Assembly (NCBI RefSeq): GCF_023008585.1
Contig: NZ_CP095391.1
Coordinates: forward strand, 186,001 to 250,000
Length of the DNA: 64,000 nt
Source: Natribaculum breve
GTDB lineage: Archaea; Halobacteriota; Halobacteria; Halobacteriales; Natrialbaceae
Direction of reading: 5' to 3'
Both the position numbers and the translations under genes were made by a program. Positions 35,538 through 44,777 of the stretch are shown in pieces. Below the pieces are notes generated by a model. It searched no databases, was not told the origin of the DNA, and saw only the letters and a program-made list of their open reading frames with translations. Position 1 is the first letter of the stretch. Each line of letters begins with the position of its first letter.

Positions 35538-36320
35538 GTGACATACACTGATATTAGTTACCGAGTAACGGATGGGCGCGCCGAGATCGCACTCGACCGG
35601 CCGGAAGTACTGAACGCGTACACGCAGGAGATGCTCGTCGAACTCAACATGGCGATCGAGGACGCTGTCGACGACGACGCCGTGTACGCGATCGTCCTCA
35701 CCGGCAACGGGGATGGATTCTGTAGCGGCAAGGATGTCTCGGACGGCGACGAGCCATCCTATCGGATGGAGAAGGCCGACCGCCTGGGAAAGGTTGCATC
35801 GGCAATGCGGCTCCTCTACGACGGACCGAAACCGACGATTGCAGCCGTCAACGGTCCGGCCGTCGGCGGTGGGATGGAACTCGCCTTGTCGTGTGACTTT
35901 CGGGTCATGAGCGAGGGTGCGTTCTTCCGAGACGCCCATGCCGATCTCGGGGTTACCCCTGCTACCGGTGGCGGGTGGATTTTGCCCCGTATGATCGGGG
36001 AAGCGAGGGCCAAACAGGTCGTGCTGCTCGGTGAAGACATCTCTGCCGCCAAAGCCGAGGAACTCGGCATCGCTGTGGATGTCGTTCCCGGCGACGAGTG
36101 TCTACCTACCGCCCGAGACATCGCCTCGAGACTCCGTGACATGCCCGCGGTAGCAGTCCGTGAATCCAAGCGTCTCGTCGATCCCACGTGCCGATCGTTC
36201 GACGAACATGCTCACGCCGTTCTCGACAGCCGCTGGGCATGCGAGCAGGATTCCGAATCCACTGAAGCTGCGGCCGCAATGCGCGAAGGACGCGAACCGG
36301 AGTTCGATCGCGAGTACTGA
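35538..36320 (+). CDS. Enoyl-CoA hydratase/isomerase (crotonase) family protein, one catalytic Glu replaced
   Basis: The 260-residue product, starting at GTG 35538, has the crotonase oxyanion-hole glycines (CSGKD about 62-66; GPAVGGG 107-112) and one Glu at E114 (GGMELAL). The position matching the second catalytic Glu of classical hydratases is His134 (FRDAHADLG), with D132 and D136 nearby. Crotonases with this change are often isomerases, hydrolases or C-C lyases rather than hydratases. It diverges from the amidase gene. Acts on an acyl-CoA in the cytoplasm; reaction not assignable. Confidence 0.88.
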   Translation: MTYTDISYRVTDGRAEIALDRPEVLNAYTQEMLVELNMAIEDAVDDDAVYAIVLTGNGDGFCSGKDVSDGDEPSYRMEKADRLGKVASAMRLLYDGPKPTIAAVNGPAVGGGMELALSCDFRVMSEGAFFRDAHADLGVTPATGGGWILPRMIGEARAKQVVLLGEDISAAKAEELGIAVDVVPGDECLPTARDIASRLRDMPAVAVRESKRLVDPTCRSFDEHAHAVLDSRWACEQDSESTEAAAAMREGREPEFDREY

Positions 36321-37133
36321 CTCGAGTTTCTTCCACGATCGATACCTCCCAGCCACCTATCAAAGCATCTAGGGGCTCCTGCAGGACGATATCCGGGATA
36401 CGCCTGTGACAGATTTTTGAGGAACGACGTCGATCGAGGGAACGTGTACGGCAGACTGAACGCTCGATCTAACCGAGTCGTGATGCTTCAGTAACAAAAA
36501 CAGCGGTTGCGCGGTCGCTCAACTGTCTTTTGACGACCTCGTTCTATTATTCGGAAATAGCTGTCAGCCCGAACTGCCTCGTTGATCGCTTGCACTAAAG
36601 AGTGTAACGTGGCGAGGAATGCAGATTCAGTTCGGTTGTTGACCGCTAACCCTCTCTTGCTCTCATCCATATTCGACCTGGGTGCGTGTACACATACCAA
36701 ATATCGTTCCGTAATGTAGAATAACGACGGTCCGTGAAACGTGATTCTCGAGTACTGGCTCCTATCCATTACAACCATATGTTTGTAACTCAATGTGGTG
36801 TTCTATCTCTTCCTTCTCTGTATGGTGGATTATGAGTAGTTCTCCTCCCACCTATTCGACCAATTTCCACAATGTGGAACACCTACGAGGTCCACCCGGA
36901 CTTCAGCTTTTCTCTGCGGAATCGCCCCCTATAGGCTCGCGATGGTCGAGCCGATCGGTATCGACTTGTTCCCTATCCACCGCCGGGTTATACGACCGGA
37001 TCCACACTCAATCAGGTCTCACGCTTCGTCACTGGTGGCGACGACCGTTCGTATTGATTGTATGTGATTCGTGTCCGGAAGTGTGCTCTTCGAGAATAGT
37101 GCCGAGAGAGCTACGTTGCTCCTGTGGTCGTTT
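36321..37133. other. Gene-poor intergenic region
   Basis: About 810 bp of lower-GC DNA between the crotonase and the M29-like gene. A minus-strand frame (36793-36488, 101 codons) exists but has no family resemblance, no clear promoter and atypical composition, so I do not call it. No RNA gene or IS end is recognised. Confidence 0.5.
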
Positions 37134-38123
37134 CTATCGTTCGTCTGGCTTGACGAGAATCTCACCGTGATCGACGACCTTTCGGTCGTCGACCCAGACG
37201 TCCGGGTAGCGGATCGTGCCGTCGATGTGGAGGTCGCTCTCGATCTCCCCGCCGAGATCGTAGTTGTCGCCCGTTGCGATGTGGACAGCGCCTTCCACTT
37301 TCTTGTCGGTACGCATTCGGCCCGTGATTTCGGCCATCGGGTTGATACCGATCGAGAATTCCGCCGCACAATACCTAGCATTTTCGTCCCCACCCTCAAG
37401 GGTCTCTCGATACTTTTCGGCCTCCCGTCCGCCGTCGATGTCGGTCACCCAGCCGTCTTCGACGGTCAGTTCGATCGGTTCTTCGAGTAATCCATGTCCG
37501 TGGACCGTCGTATCCCAGACGACCGTCCCCTGTGTGGTCCCTTCCTCGGGCGCGATACCCACTTCTCCATCCGGGAACGCACAGATATTCTGCGTCGCGT
37601 TTTCGACGATTTTCCCTGCGATTGGCCAGTACGTGACGTCCTCGATGTCGCCGACGACGTCAGTCCCGTGGTCACTCGTGATTCGCATCTCGGAACCTTC
37701 GTCGTATATTCTGGCGAGTTCGCCTGCGATTCTCTGTATCGCGTCGTAGTCAGCTTCTGCCGCACCGCTCGTTAGAATGTCTGGCGTCATCTCGTCCATC
37801 GCTATGCACTTGACCCCCGCACGCTGAGCGGCCGCACCGGCAGCCGAGTGAGTGAGGGCCGTCGACGTGGCCATCACGCAGAGGTCCGCCGCGAGCATCG
37901 CTTGCGTTGCCGCCTCTGTCGGGTCGTTTCCGTGGGACTTCCGGGTCGGAATGAGTACGAGTGTCGGATCGAGGTCTTGCTGGTGCGCTGCGGCGTAGAG
38001 TGCGGTCCAGACAGCCTCGTCTGTCTCCGTGTCGCTGACGATCGTTACTTTGTCACCCGGTTCAGCGTTCAGTTGCAACGGTTTACTCGCGTTCCGGACG
38101 AGTTCTGCAGTCTCCATCGACAT
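37134..38123 (-). CDS. M29 aminopeptidase/NicX-like metalloprotein (paralogue 1)
   Basis: From ATG 38123 the product has 329 residues. It resembles the leucyl aminopeptidase T (M29) superfamily, which also includes 2,5-dihydroxypyridine dioxygenase (NicX). Likely metal ligands near the C-terminus are the Glu in AAEFSIGINPM, the H-x6-Y of VHIATGDNY, and the H-x-D of DLHIDG. It is shorter than true M29 peptidases (about 400 residues). It is divergent from a paralogue about 70 percent identical by eye. Peptidase, dioxygenase or hydrolase activity are all possible; the amidase and transporter nearby favour small-molecule catabolism. Confidence 0.8.
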   Translation of the reverse strand: MSMETAELVRNASKPLQLNAEPGDKVTIVSDTETDEAVWTALYAAAHQQDLDPTLVLIPTRKSHGNDPTEAATQAMLAADLCVMATSTALTHSAAGAAAQRAGVKCIAMDEMTPDILTSGAAEADYDAIQRIAGELARIYDEGSEMRITSDHGTDVVGDIEDVTYWPIAGKIVENATQNICAFPDGEVGIAPEEGTTQGTVVWDTTVHGHGLLEEPIELTVEDGWVTDIDGGREAEKYRETLEGGDENARYCAAEFSIGINPMAEITGRMRTDKKVEGAVHIATGDNYDLGGEIESDLHIDGTIRYPDVWVDDRKVVDHGEILVKPDER

Positions 38124-38354
38124 CGTTCGTATGCAGATCACCACCGGAGAGCAAAAAGATAATGTCGTAGAGGTGACTGTTCGAGGCCTGATCGACCGAT
38201 GGACCAGAAGCACCATCCGGTGTGACGATCACCACTGATCCTTCGGGGAGTCAGCGTTTGATCTGTACGCCGTTCGGACGGAATCGGTGATGACCGTCGC
38301 CGGACAGAACTATCGCGGCTAGTTTGCGCTCGTTGGCTATTTCAACTTCCGGAG

Positions 38355-38362
38355 TATTTATG
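38355..38362 (+). promoter_or_regulatory. TATA box for M29-like paralogue 2
   Basis: TATTTATG lies 28-35 nt before ATG 38390, in the 266-bp region separating two divergently transcribed paralogues. Confidence 0.5.
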
Positions 38363-38389
38363 CACCCGTTCGACGACTGTCCTCCTGCT

Positions 38390-39373
38390 ATGTCAACTGA
38401 GACTGCAGAGCTAGTGAGGAATGCTACCAAACCGTTTCGGTTGAACGCAGCTCCCGGCGATAGAGTCGTTATCGTCACTGACACCGAGGTTGCCGACTCA
38501 ATCTGGCAAGCGCTGTTCGCGGCAGCCAACGCCGAGGGTCTCGACCCCACCGTGACGATCATGACTCCTCGTGAGGATCACGGCAACGATCCGACCGACG
38601 CCGTTGCCGAAGCGATGCTAGCGGCGGACCTTTGTATAATGGTCACGTCAACGGCGATCACTCATTCGACGGCCGGCGCAGCAGCCCAACGGGCTGGCGT
38701 AAAGTGCATTCTCATGGACGAAATCACGCCAGACATCCTTCGTGGAGGTGCTGCAAACGCCGACTACGACGCGATGCAGGAGATCGCACATGCACTCGGC
38801 GAAATCTACGAACACGGATCGGAGATGCGGGTTACGAGCGATCATGGTACTGACGTCGTCGGCGACATCGAGGACGTCACGTACTGGCCGATCGCAGGGA
38901 AAATCGTGAATAACGATACGCAGACCGTCTGCGCGTTTCCCGACGGCGAGGTCGGAGTTGCACCGGCGGAGGGGACCACGCAAGGAACGGTCGTCTGGGA
39001 TACGACCGTTCACGGGTTCGGCCTGCTCGAGGAGCCGATCGAACTGACCGTCGAAGACGGCTGGGTGACCGACATCGACGGTGGGCGGGAGGCAACACAG
39101 TACGAGGCGCTTCTCGACGCTTACGATCGCAACGCCCGGTACTGCGCCGCAGAACTCTCGATCGGAATAAACCCGATGGCCGAGATTACGGGAAGCCTCC
39201 GGACGGACAAAAAGGCCGAAGGAACGGTCCACATCGCAACCGGCAGCAACTACGATCTGGGCGGCGAGATCGAGAGCGACCTCCACATCGACGGACTGAT
39301 CCGGAGACCGACCGTCTGGATCGACGATCGGAAGATTGTCGACGACGGAGAAATTCTGGTCGAGCCCAGCTAG
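38390..39373 (+). CDS. M29 aminopeptidase/NicX-like metalloprotein (paralogue 2)
   Basis: The 327-residue protein is collinear with paralogue 1. Candidate metal residues are E255 (AAELSIG), H281 and Y288 (HIATGSNY), H299 and D301 (LHIDG), which follow the order of M29 ligands E, H, Y, H-x-D. Long blocks such as SDHGTDVVGDIEDVTYWPIAG are identical in both copies. A TATA box is 28-35 nt upstream. The head-to-head arrangement with a shared control region suggests two subunits or two related substrates. It converges on the TRAP permease gene. Confidence 0.8.
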   Translation: MSTETAELVRNATKPFRLNAAPGDRVVIVTDTEVADSIWQALFAAANAEGLDPTVTIMTPREDHGNDPTDAVAEAMLAADLCIMVTSTAITHSTAGAAAQRAGVKCILMDEITPDILRGGAANADYDAMQEIAHALGEIYEHGSEMRVTSDHGTDVVGDIEDVTYWPIAGKIVNNDTQTVCAFPDGEVGVAPAEGTTQGTVVWDTTVHGFGLLEEPIELTVEDGWVTDIDGGREATQYEALLDAYDRNARYCAAELSIGINPMAEITGSLRTDKKAEGTVHIATGSNYDLGGEIESDLHIDGLIRRPTVWIDDRKIVDDGEILVEPS

Positions 39374-39575
39374 TGAAGCGGGAAGTACGGCGTCCCTGTT
39401 CTCGAAGAGCGCGCATCGTAACCACATCGGTGTTCTATTACAACATTTCTCCGCGGGCGACGATTAGGATTCGACAGACCTGACGGTGTCGGACTCGAAT
39501 ACGATACGCGACTGTGCGTCCCTCTATGCGCAGGTCAAGCAACGATGAAAACGAGAGAGAGAACGGCTGTCTATC

Positions 39576-41522
39576 CTACTGAGCGGTTGGACTGAGCTTG
39601 TCTACTGATTTGATGTTCTGCAGGACGAACATGACGACTGCGACGCCAAAGGCAGCCAATTGAATCAATGTCTCGGGATAGGCCATTGCGATTATCCCTG
39701 CTCCGAAGAAAAGTCCGCGGAACGCATATCTGCCGACCCGGTTGAACTCGAACTGATAGTTGATCCCGTGGATGATCGCAATTGCACCGAACAAGACGAT
39801 TCCGCCTGTGAACAGATTGGACGTGGTGAACTCTCCAGAGACAATTTCCGGATTGTATATGAATGTGAACGGTAGGATGAACAGCGGCGCAGCTATCTTT
39901 ATCGCCTCGCGAGCGGTAGCCCAGAAGTCCGACTCGGCGATACCACAGGCGACCGCAACTGCGGTGGCGATCGGAGGCGTGATACCTGCTAGGATGGCTG
40001 CATAGAAGACGAAATAGTGGGCAGCGAGTTCGGGGACAAAGAACTGATTGATGAAAGCAGGCGCGATCAACAGTGCGACGATCGTGTACGCTGCGCTCGT
40101 CGGCATTCCGAGGCCAAGTAGGATACAGATGATGAGCCCAAGAATCGCAGCGAAGAGTAGCACGCCACCGCTAAGGTCCATGAGAGCCAGCGAGATAGAC
40201 GTCGGGACGGCGGTCGCCTCGAGTATGTCGACGATTCCATTGATCGATGCGATAATGATTGCGACGGGTGCAAGGATCATCGCTCCGTGACGTGATCCAT
40301 CGATAGTCTGCTCCATCGACGTGCGGAACTCCGAGGCGACGCCCGAGACGCCACCGTTTTCGTACACCGAGTAGATGACCGGCTCGGTAACACCCATCAG
40401 GAACATCGCGATCGTCGTATAGAGTGCCGATGTCATGACCGTGTATTGCGCGATTCCGAGGTAGTAGATGAGGACCGCAAGTGGGATACCGAATTTTACG
40501 GTTGCAGCGACGACCTCTCCACGAGAGAGCCTGTCGTCGGAATACGTGCTCAGATCGGGATCGTCGAGTTGTGGCGTCGCGGCGTAGTGAACCGCAACTG
40601 CGATCGAAACCAACATGATGACCGCCGGAATAAGTCCCGCGATGATGACGTCAATGTAAGTTATCCCCGTGACCAGCGAGGCCATGATAAAGGCCGCAGC
40701 ACCCATCACTGGCGGGAGAACCTGTCCAACGGAAGACGCAACAGCCTCGATTCCGCCGGCAGTTTCACCCTTGATCCCGTTCTCCTTCATCATGGGAATC
40801 GTGAACGATCCAGTCATCCCCGCGTTCGCCGTCTGGCTCCCATTGACCGAACCGATGACCGCACTCGAGACAACTGCGGTTTGGGCGACGCCGGATTCGA
40901 CGTATCTGGCTGATCGAATAGCGAGACGAATTATCAGATCGAACGCTCCGTATCCCCTGAGCATGCCGGCGTACAGCAAGAAGAGTGCTACCCATGCGGC
41001 CACTAACCTGTTGAGGGATCCGTAGAACCCTTCGTACTGCAACACGAGGATTCGAAGAACGCGGGTTCCCGAGATTCCACCGTGCCCGAATACGCCTGGA
41101 ATGAGATGGCCGAAGAGCCCGTAGGCGATCCCAACGAGTAGGACTGTGAGGAACGTCAGTCCGAACGACCTCCAAGTGAGGTAGATCATCGAGAGCGTAA
41201 ACGCGATCGCGATCACGTACTCGTACCCGAGGGCGTAACCGGATCGGTCTATGTACAACGTTTCGAAGTAGGTGAACATGTATGCCGACGTGAATATGAC
41301 GATAGCCGCAGCGATAATCATCACGACTTGATGAATGAGGGCTTCTGAGTCCATTTCGTCGCGGAATTGCTCCATCATGTATAGGAGCAACATTCCACCC
41401 AGAAACAGTACACCGTACCGCGCACGCGGCATCATCTGCGAATACGCGTAATAAATAACGAGCAGCCAGAACGGGATCGATGCAGCAGTAATTGCCTTGT
41501 CCAGTATCTCTTTCCGTGACAT
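39576..41522 (-). CDS. TRAP transporter fused permease (TAXI-type DctQM)
   Basis: The 648-residue membrane protein has about 18 hydrophobic segments. The N-terminal third corresponds to the small DctQ-like unit fused to a DctM-like large permease, with motifs GSVNGSQTANAGMTGSFTIPMM and LGLGMPTSAAYTIVALL divided by loops. Fused permeases pair with TAXI-type binding proteins; one is encoded 470 bp upstream on the same strand. TRAP systems use the sodium gradient to import carboxylic acids or related compounds. The gap of 467 bp to the binding-protein gene may hold its own promoter. Confidence 0.92.
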   Translation of the reverse strand: MSRKEILDKAITAASIPFWLLVIYYAYSQMMPRARYGVLFLGGMLLLYMMEQFRDEMDSEALIHQVVMIIAAAIVIFTSAYMFTYFETLYIDRSGYALGYEYVIAIAFTLSMIYLTWRSFGLTFLTVLLVGIAYGLFGHLIPGVFGHGGISGTRVLRILVLQYEGFYGSLNRLVAAWVALFLLYAGMLRGYGAFDLIIRLAIRSARYVESGVAQTAVVSSAVIGSVNGSQTANAGMTGSFTIPMMKENGIKGETAGGIEAVASSVGQVLPPVMGAAAFIMASLVTGITYIDVIIAGLIPAVIMLVSIAVAVHYAATPQLDDPDLSTYSDDRLSRGEVVAATVKFGIPLAVLIYYLGIAQYTVMTSALYTTIAMFLMGVTEPVIYSVYENGGVSGVASEFRTSMEQTIDGSRHGAMILAPVAIIIASINGIVDILEATAVPTSISLALMDLSGGVLLFAAILGLIICILLGLGMPTSAAYTIVALLIAPAFINQFFVPELAAHYFVFYAAILAGITPPIATAVAVACGIAESDFWATAREAIKIAAPLFILPFTFIYNPEIVSGEFTTSNLFTGGIVLFGAIAIIHGINYQFEFNRVGRYAFRGLFFGAGIIAMAYPETLIQLAAFGVAVVMFVLQNIKSVDKLSPTAQ

Positions 41523-41989
41523 CGTTACGGGTTCTGGGTCTCTTTTCTCGGCGATACGACTCTTGACTCATCGGCCAGACAACCGGTATGCCGTCGCTTG
41601 CCGGAACGATTCGGCGTGTAACGTTTCAATGGCATCTATCCCATCATTGTTATTGACCTATCTAAAACTTCCGGTGGTACCAAACCACACACACGCACTG
41701 TGATCGAAACTCGCCAGCGAGAATTGGAGGGTTCGTTCCGAGCTGGGAAACTGATAACGTCGTACTGGCGCTGTCTTTCAAGACACCACGTCTCCTACGA
41801 CGGAACGTATCGCCAACCGGTGGACTACTCACCTCTCACTTCGACCACGAACGCCGGTAACTGACGTACCAATACTTCCACAATACGTCACGGGTTATAT
41901 ACTCACAATCAAAAACAACAGTCTGGACATCCTGCTCCGGCAGTATCCGCTCAAAAATTGCGGCTGTCCCAGGTGCGCCCCGTTATACG
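41523..41989. other. Intergenic gap between the two TRAP genes
   Basis: Nothing gene-like is seen in 467 bp. A separate small DctQ gene is not needed because the permease is fused. It may contain a processing site or a second promoter. Confidence 0.5.
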
Positions 41990-43054
41990 TTATACCTCGA
42001 ACTCCTCCTCGCCGCCGCGCGTCCAGTCGTCGTTCCAGGCATCGTTCTCTTCCAGGAAGTCTGCGACGCCTTCGTGGACCGGCGCGCCCTCGAGGAACCC
42101 GCCGGCGAAGTGAGTCTCGAAGTCCTGGTAATCGAACGACGTCTCGTCGGATTCCTGGAGCGTATCACTGTGCTCGTGTGCGATGCGACAGAGTTCGTAC
42201 GTCACGTCTGCCGGGACGTCAGGACCGAACGCCCATCCCGCGTCGAGCGTCCACGTGTGCGTTACGTCGGTGAGCTTCGACATGTCCTGCTCCCAGCCGG
42301 TGGGTTCGTACTCGAACCCCGCCGCGCCGGAGAAGTTCTCGACTGTCTCGATGAACTGGTCGTCGTCGGTCGGAAGCCAGTAGAGGTCGTTACGAACGTC
42401 GATCTCCTGAACCCAGCCAGCAAGTGCGACGCTGTTACTGTCGTACACCGCTGCAACGTCGATCCGGCCCTCTTCGACCGCACCTGCGGCGTCACCGACG
42501 TCGACGTTGATAATTTCGTTCTGCTCCCAGAGATCGGCCTCTTTGAGTACCTGTTCTGTCAGCAATCTCGTCCCGAATCCAGGTTGGATCGGATAGAGAT
42601 TAACGCCGCCTTCTCGAAGGTCGGATACGCCCTCAACGCCGGACCCTTCCCGAGCGACGAAGTAAATGTGAGCGCGCGTGTACAGCGGCCCCAGGTGGGG
42701 TAGCGTTTCGACCGGATCGTCCGCAAACTGCGCTTCCCCCTGCATCGCAAGGGAGTAGCCGTGGATTCCTGTCCCGATCGCTTCGAACTCTCCGCCGTCG
42801 TACTCGTACAGGTTTGCGATCAGCCCGTCGGTGGTCTGTGGGTCGAATTGGACGGAGTCGCTGTATTCGTTCATCGCTCGCGCCATCGCCTGTCCGGCGC
42901 GCATCGTCGAACTTCCACTCGACGTACAACCGACCGTTAGTGTGTACGTGTCTCCACCGCCGCCACCGCCGAGGCATCCAGCCAGCCCAACGGCCCCTGC
43001 TGTGAGACTTCCTTTTAGCACTTTCCGCCGAGATACGTTGCCATCTTGTGGCAT
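41990..43054 (-). CDS. TAXI-family TRAP transporter substrate-binding lipoprotein
   Basis: The 354-residue protein starts with a Tat signal (SRRKVLKGSLTAG, Arg9-Arg10) and a lipobox LAGC (Cys27), followed by a Gly linker and a TAXI-type binding domain (LTVGCTSSGSSTMRAGQAMARAMNEYS divided; IGTGIHGYSLAMQG). It is exported folded and anchored by lipid, as usual in haloarchaea, and delivers the solute to the fused permease. A TATA box (CTATTTATA, complement at about 43076-43084) precedes it. Ligand unknown; adjacent enzymes suggest an N-containing or hydroxylated acid. Confidence 0.93.
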   Translation of the reverse strand: MPQDGNVSRRKVLKGSLTAGAVGLAGCLGGGGGGDTYTLTVGCTSSGSSTMRAGQAMARAMNEYSDSVQFDPQTTDGLIANLYEYDGGEFEAIGTGIHGYSLAMQGEAQFADDPVETLPHLGPLYTRAHIYFVAREGSGVEGVSDLREGGVNLYPIQPGFGTRLLTEQVLKEADLWEQNEIINVDVGDAAGAVEEGRIDVAAVYDSNSVALAGWVQEIDVRNDLYWLPTDDDQFIETVENFSGAAGFEYEPTGWEQDMSKLTDVTHTWTLDAGWAFGPDVPADVTYELCRIAHEHSDTLQESDETSFDYQDFETHFAGGFLEGAPVHEGVADFLEENDAWNDDWTRGGEEEFEV

Positions 43055-43460
43055 ACTCCCATGATAATTCTTGTCCTATAAATAGTTTTGTCTTCGACTG
43101 AAACCGCGCTCGGCTACGGATCATGACGCAGACAAGGTTTTCGGTAACTGGGGCAAACTCGTCCTTGCGGCGGAAGCGGCCACGAGCGTAGAGTAGTGTC
43201 TCGAGACCACGTCTCGCTACATCCTCCACGATCACCCGTAAAATTCCTGAGTCCGCGACGATACTCATCGTCTCGCTGACCGATACCATCCGATTATCTC
43301 CTTCCCCACTCCGCACCACGACGTCTCAGAGGAGCATCCACCGTTACCGTGTACCACTTTCGTCTTGATACGTTTCACTGGGACGCCGTTCTCAGCAGGT
43401 TTCGACCGTTGCAGTTTCACTGACCCTAGCAGTTAAGAGGGTCGAAATTGAAGCGCGGGT
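43055..43460. other. Divergent intergenic region, TAXI gene and UspA gene
   Basis: About 400 bp with the minus-strand TATA box of the TAXI gene near 43076-43084 and no other supported feature. The long minus-strand frame crossing it (43319-42633) overlaps the TAXI gene and is not coding. Confidence 0.5.
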
Positions 43461-43889
43461 ATGTACACGGTCCTGCTGCCGGTAGATTCAGACGAAACTC
43501 GAGCGCGACAAGCTGTCGACGTCGTGACGACGCTTCCCATCGATCCTGACAAGACGGAGATCGTTATTCTCAACGTGTTCAAGGAGTTCGACGTCGCGGA
43601 TGGTGACGGCGGCGTGGTAAAATCGGACGAACTGTTCGACGAAGACCAATTCCCTGAGAGCGTTCAGCTCGCGGCGTCGGTGCTCGAAGAGCACGGCTTT
43701 TCGCCATCGGTACACCGAGAACACGGAAATGTCGTCGAGACCATCATCGAAACCGCCGACGACGTAGAGGCTGACCAGATCGTCATGACCGGTCGTACTC
43801 GAAGTCCAGTCGGGAAGGCGATCTTCGGCAGTACGATTCAGGGCGTCTTGAGCGCGGCAGATCAGCCAGTCACGATCACTCTAGATTGA
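43461..43889 (+). CDS. Universal stress protein, single UspA domain
   Basis: A 142-residue UspA protein: MYTVLLPVDSDE at the N-terminus and the ATP-binding G-x2-x-GKAIFGST motif (TGRTRSPVGKAIFGS) near the end. UspA genes often sit next to transporter genes in haloarchaea, and TRAP clusters in particular carry them (TeaD-like regulators in bacteria). Its place beside the TAXI binding protein therefore suggests a role in controlling TRAP uptake. It converges with the SDR gene, ends 10 bp apart. Confidence 0.88.
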   Translation: MYTVLLPVDSDETRARQAVDVVTTLPIDPDKTEIVILNVFKEFDVADGDGGVVKSDELFDEDQFPESVQLAASVLEEHGFSPSVHREHGNVVETIIETADDVEADQIVMTGRTRSPVGKAIFGSTIQGVLSAADQPVTITLD

Positions 43890-43899
43890 CGGCCGGAGT

Positions 43900-44697
43900 T
43901 CAGAATGCACCCCGACTCCACCCGCCATCGACTGGCACGACAGCGCCGGTGAGGAATCCAGCGGCCGGAGAGGCGACGTACGTGACCGTCCGTGCAAACT
44001 CCTCGGGGGTTCCTAACCGACCTATCGGGAGCACTGATTCACGTGCTTCCAGCGCCTCCTTGAACGTGATTCCCTCCCGCTGTGCGGTGTGCGCGGTCTT
44101 GGACTCGAGGCGACCGGTCATTATGCTCCGGGGGCACACGCAGTTCGACCGGATACCCTCCGATGCGTACTCGTTAGCGAGACTCTTCGAGAGACCGAAC
44201 AGCCCCGATCGGATGGTACTCGTGAAGATCAACCCCTCAGGTGGTTCACGCGCCGTCGCGGCGACGACGTGCGTGATCGAACCGTTCGATTCCTCAAGCG
44301 CCGGTAGCGCTGCCTTCACGACGAGCACCGTACTTTTCAATATCGACGTGTAGTGTTCATCGAATTCTTCGACGGTTGCCTCGGAGAAGTACCTCGGTTT
44401 TGTTCCTCCGTGATTCGTCACGAGGACGTCGAGGCCGCCGAATTCTTCGATTCCTCCTTCGATAGCAGGTCGAATCGTCTCGGAATCGGATAGATCACAC
44501 ACCACGGTGACCACCGCGTCCCCGTCGGCGTCTGCCACGTCGAGAATGTACTGTTTTGCCGCCTCGAGGTTCTCGCTGCTTCGGGAGGAAATCGCGACGC
44601 GAGCACCCTCCGCCACGATCTGTGCTGCGATCTCTCTCCCGAGCCCCTTGCTCGCGGCCGTGACTAGCGCAGTCTTTCCCTCTAGTTCGAGGTCCAT
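43900..44697 (-). CDS. Short-chain dehydrogenase/reductase family protein, catalytic YxxxK not conserved
   Basis: From ATG 44697 the 265-residue protein has the Rossmann glycine motif TAASKGLG (13-20), NHGG in place of NNAG (95-98), and the C-terminal PVDGGWSRG. At the usual YxxxK site the alignment gives Thr159 and Arg163 (TSTIRSGLFGLSKSLA), and the preceding Ser is Ala146. A recognised side-branch of FabG-like SDRs shares this replacement. NAD(P) binding looks intact, so it may catalyse a different reaction or act as a binding protein. It lies 80 bp downstream of the MDR gene on the same strand. Confidence 0.88.
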   Translation of the reverse strand: MDLELEGKTALVTAASKGLGREIAAQIVAEGARVAISSRSSENLEAAKQYILDVADADGDAVVTVVCDLSDSETIRPAIEGGIEEFGGLDVLVTNHGGTKPRYFSEATVEEFDEHYTSILKSTVLVVKAALPALEESNGSITHVVAATAREPPEGLIFTSTIRSGLFGLSKSLANEYASEGIRSNCVCPRSIMTGRLESKTAHTAQREGITFKEALEARESVLPIGRLGTPEEFARTVTYVASPAAGFLTGAVVPVDGGWSRGAF

Positions 44698-44777
44698 ACC
44701 AGTAGATGATCCCACCAGTCGGAGAATAAGCTTTCGGGGGTTCCAGACCGAGATCGCGGACGAAGCGGCTGGCGTGA

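Noticed and set aside
36488..36793. 101-codon minus-strand frame
   Set aside because: No family, weak codon bias, no promoter; likely chance opening in lower-GC DNA.
37134..39373. Firm assignment of the paralogues as 2,5-dihydroxypyridine dioxygenases (NicX)
   Set aside because: The H-x-D pair fits, but the distance to the preceding His (18 residues) is much shorter than I recall for NicX, so only a superfamily-level call is made.
42633..43319. 228-codon minus-strand frame overlapping the TAXI gene
   Set aside because: It overlaps the well-supported Tat lipoprotein in another frame and has Arg-rich shadow composition.
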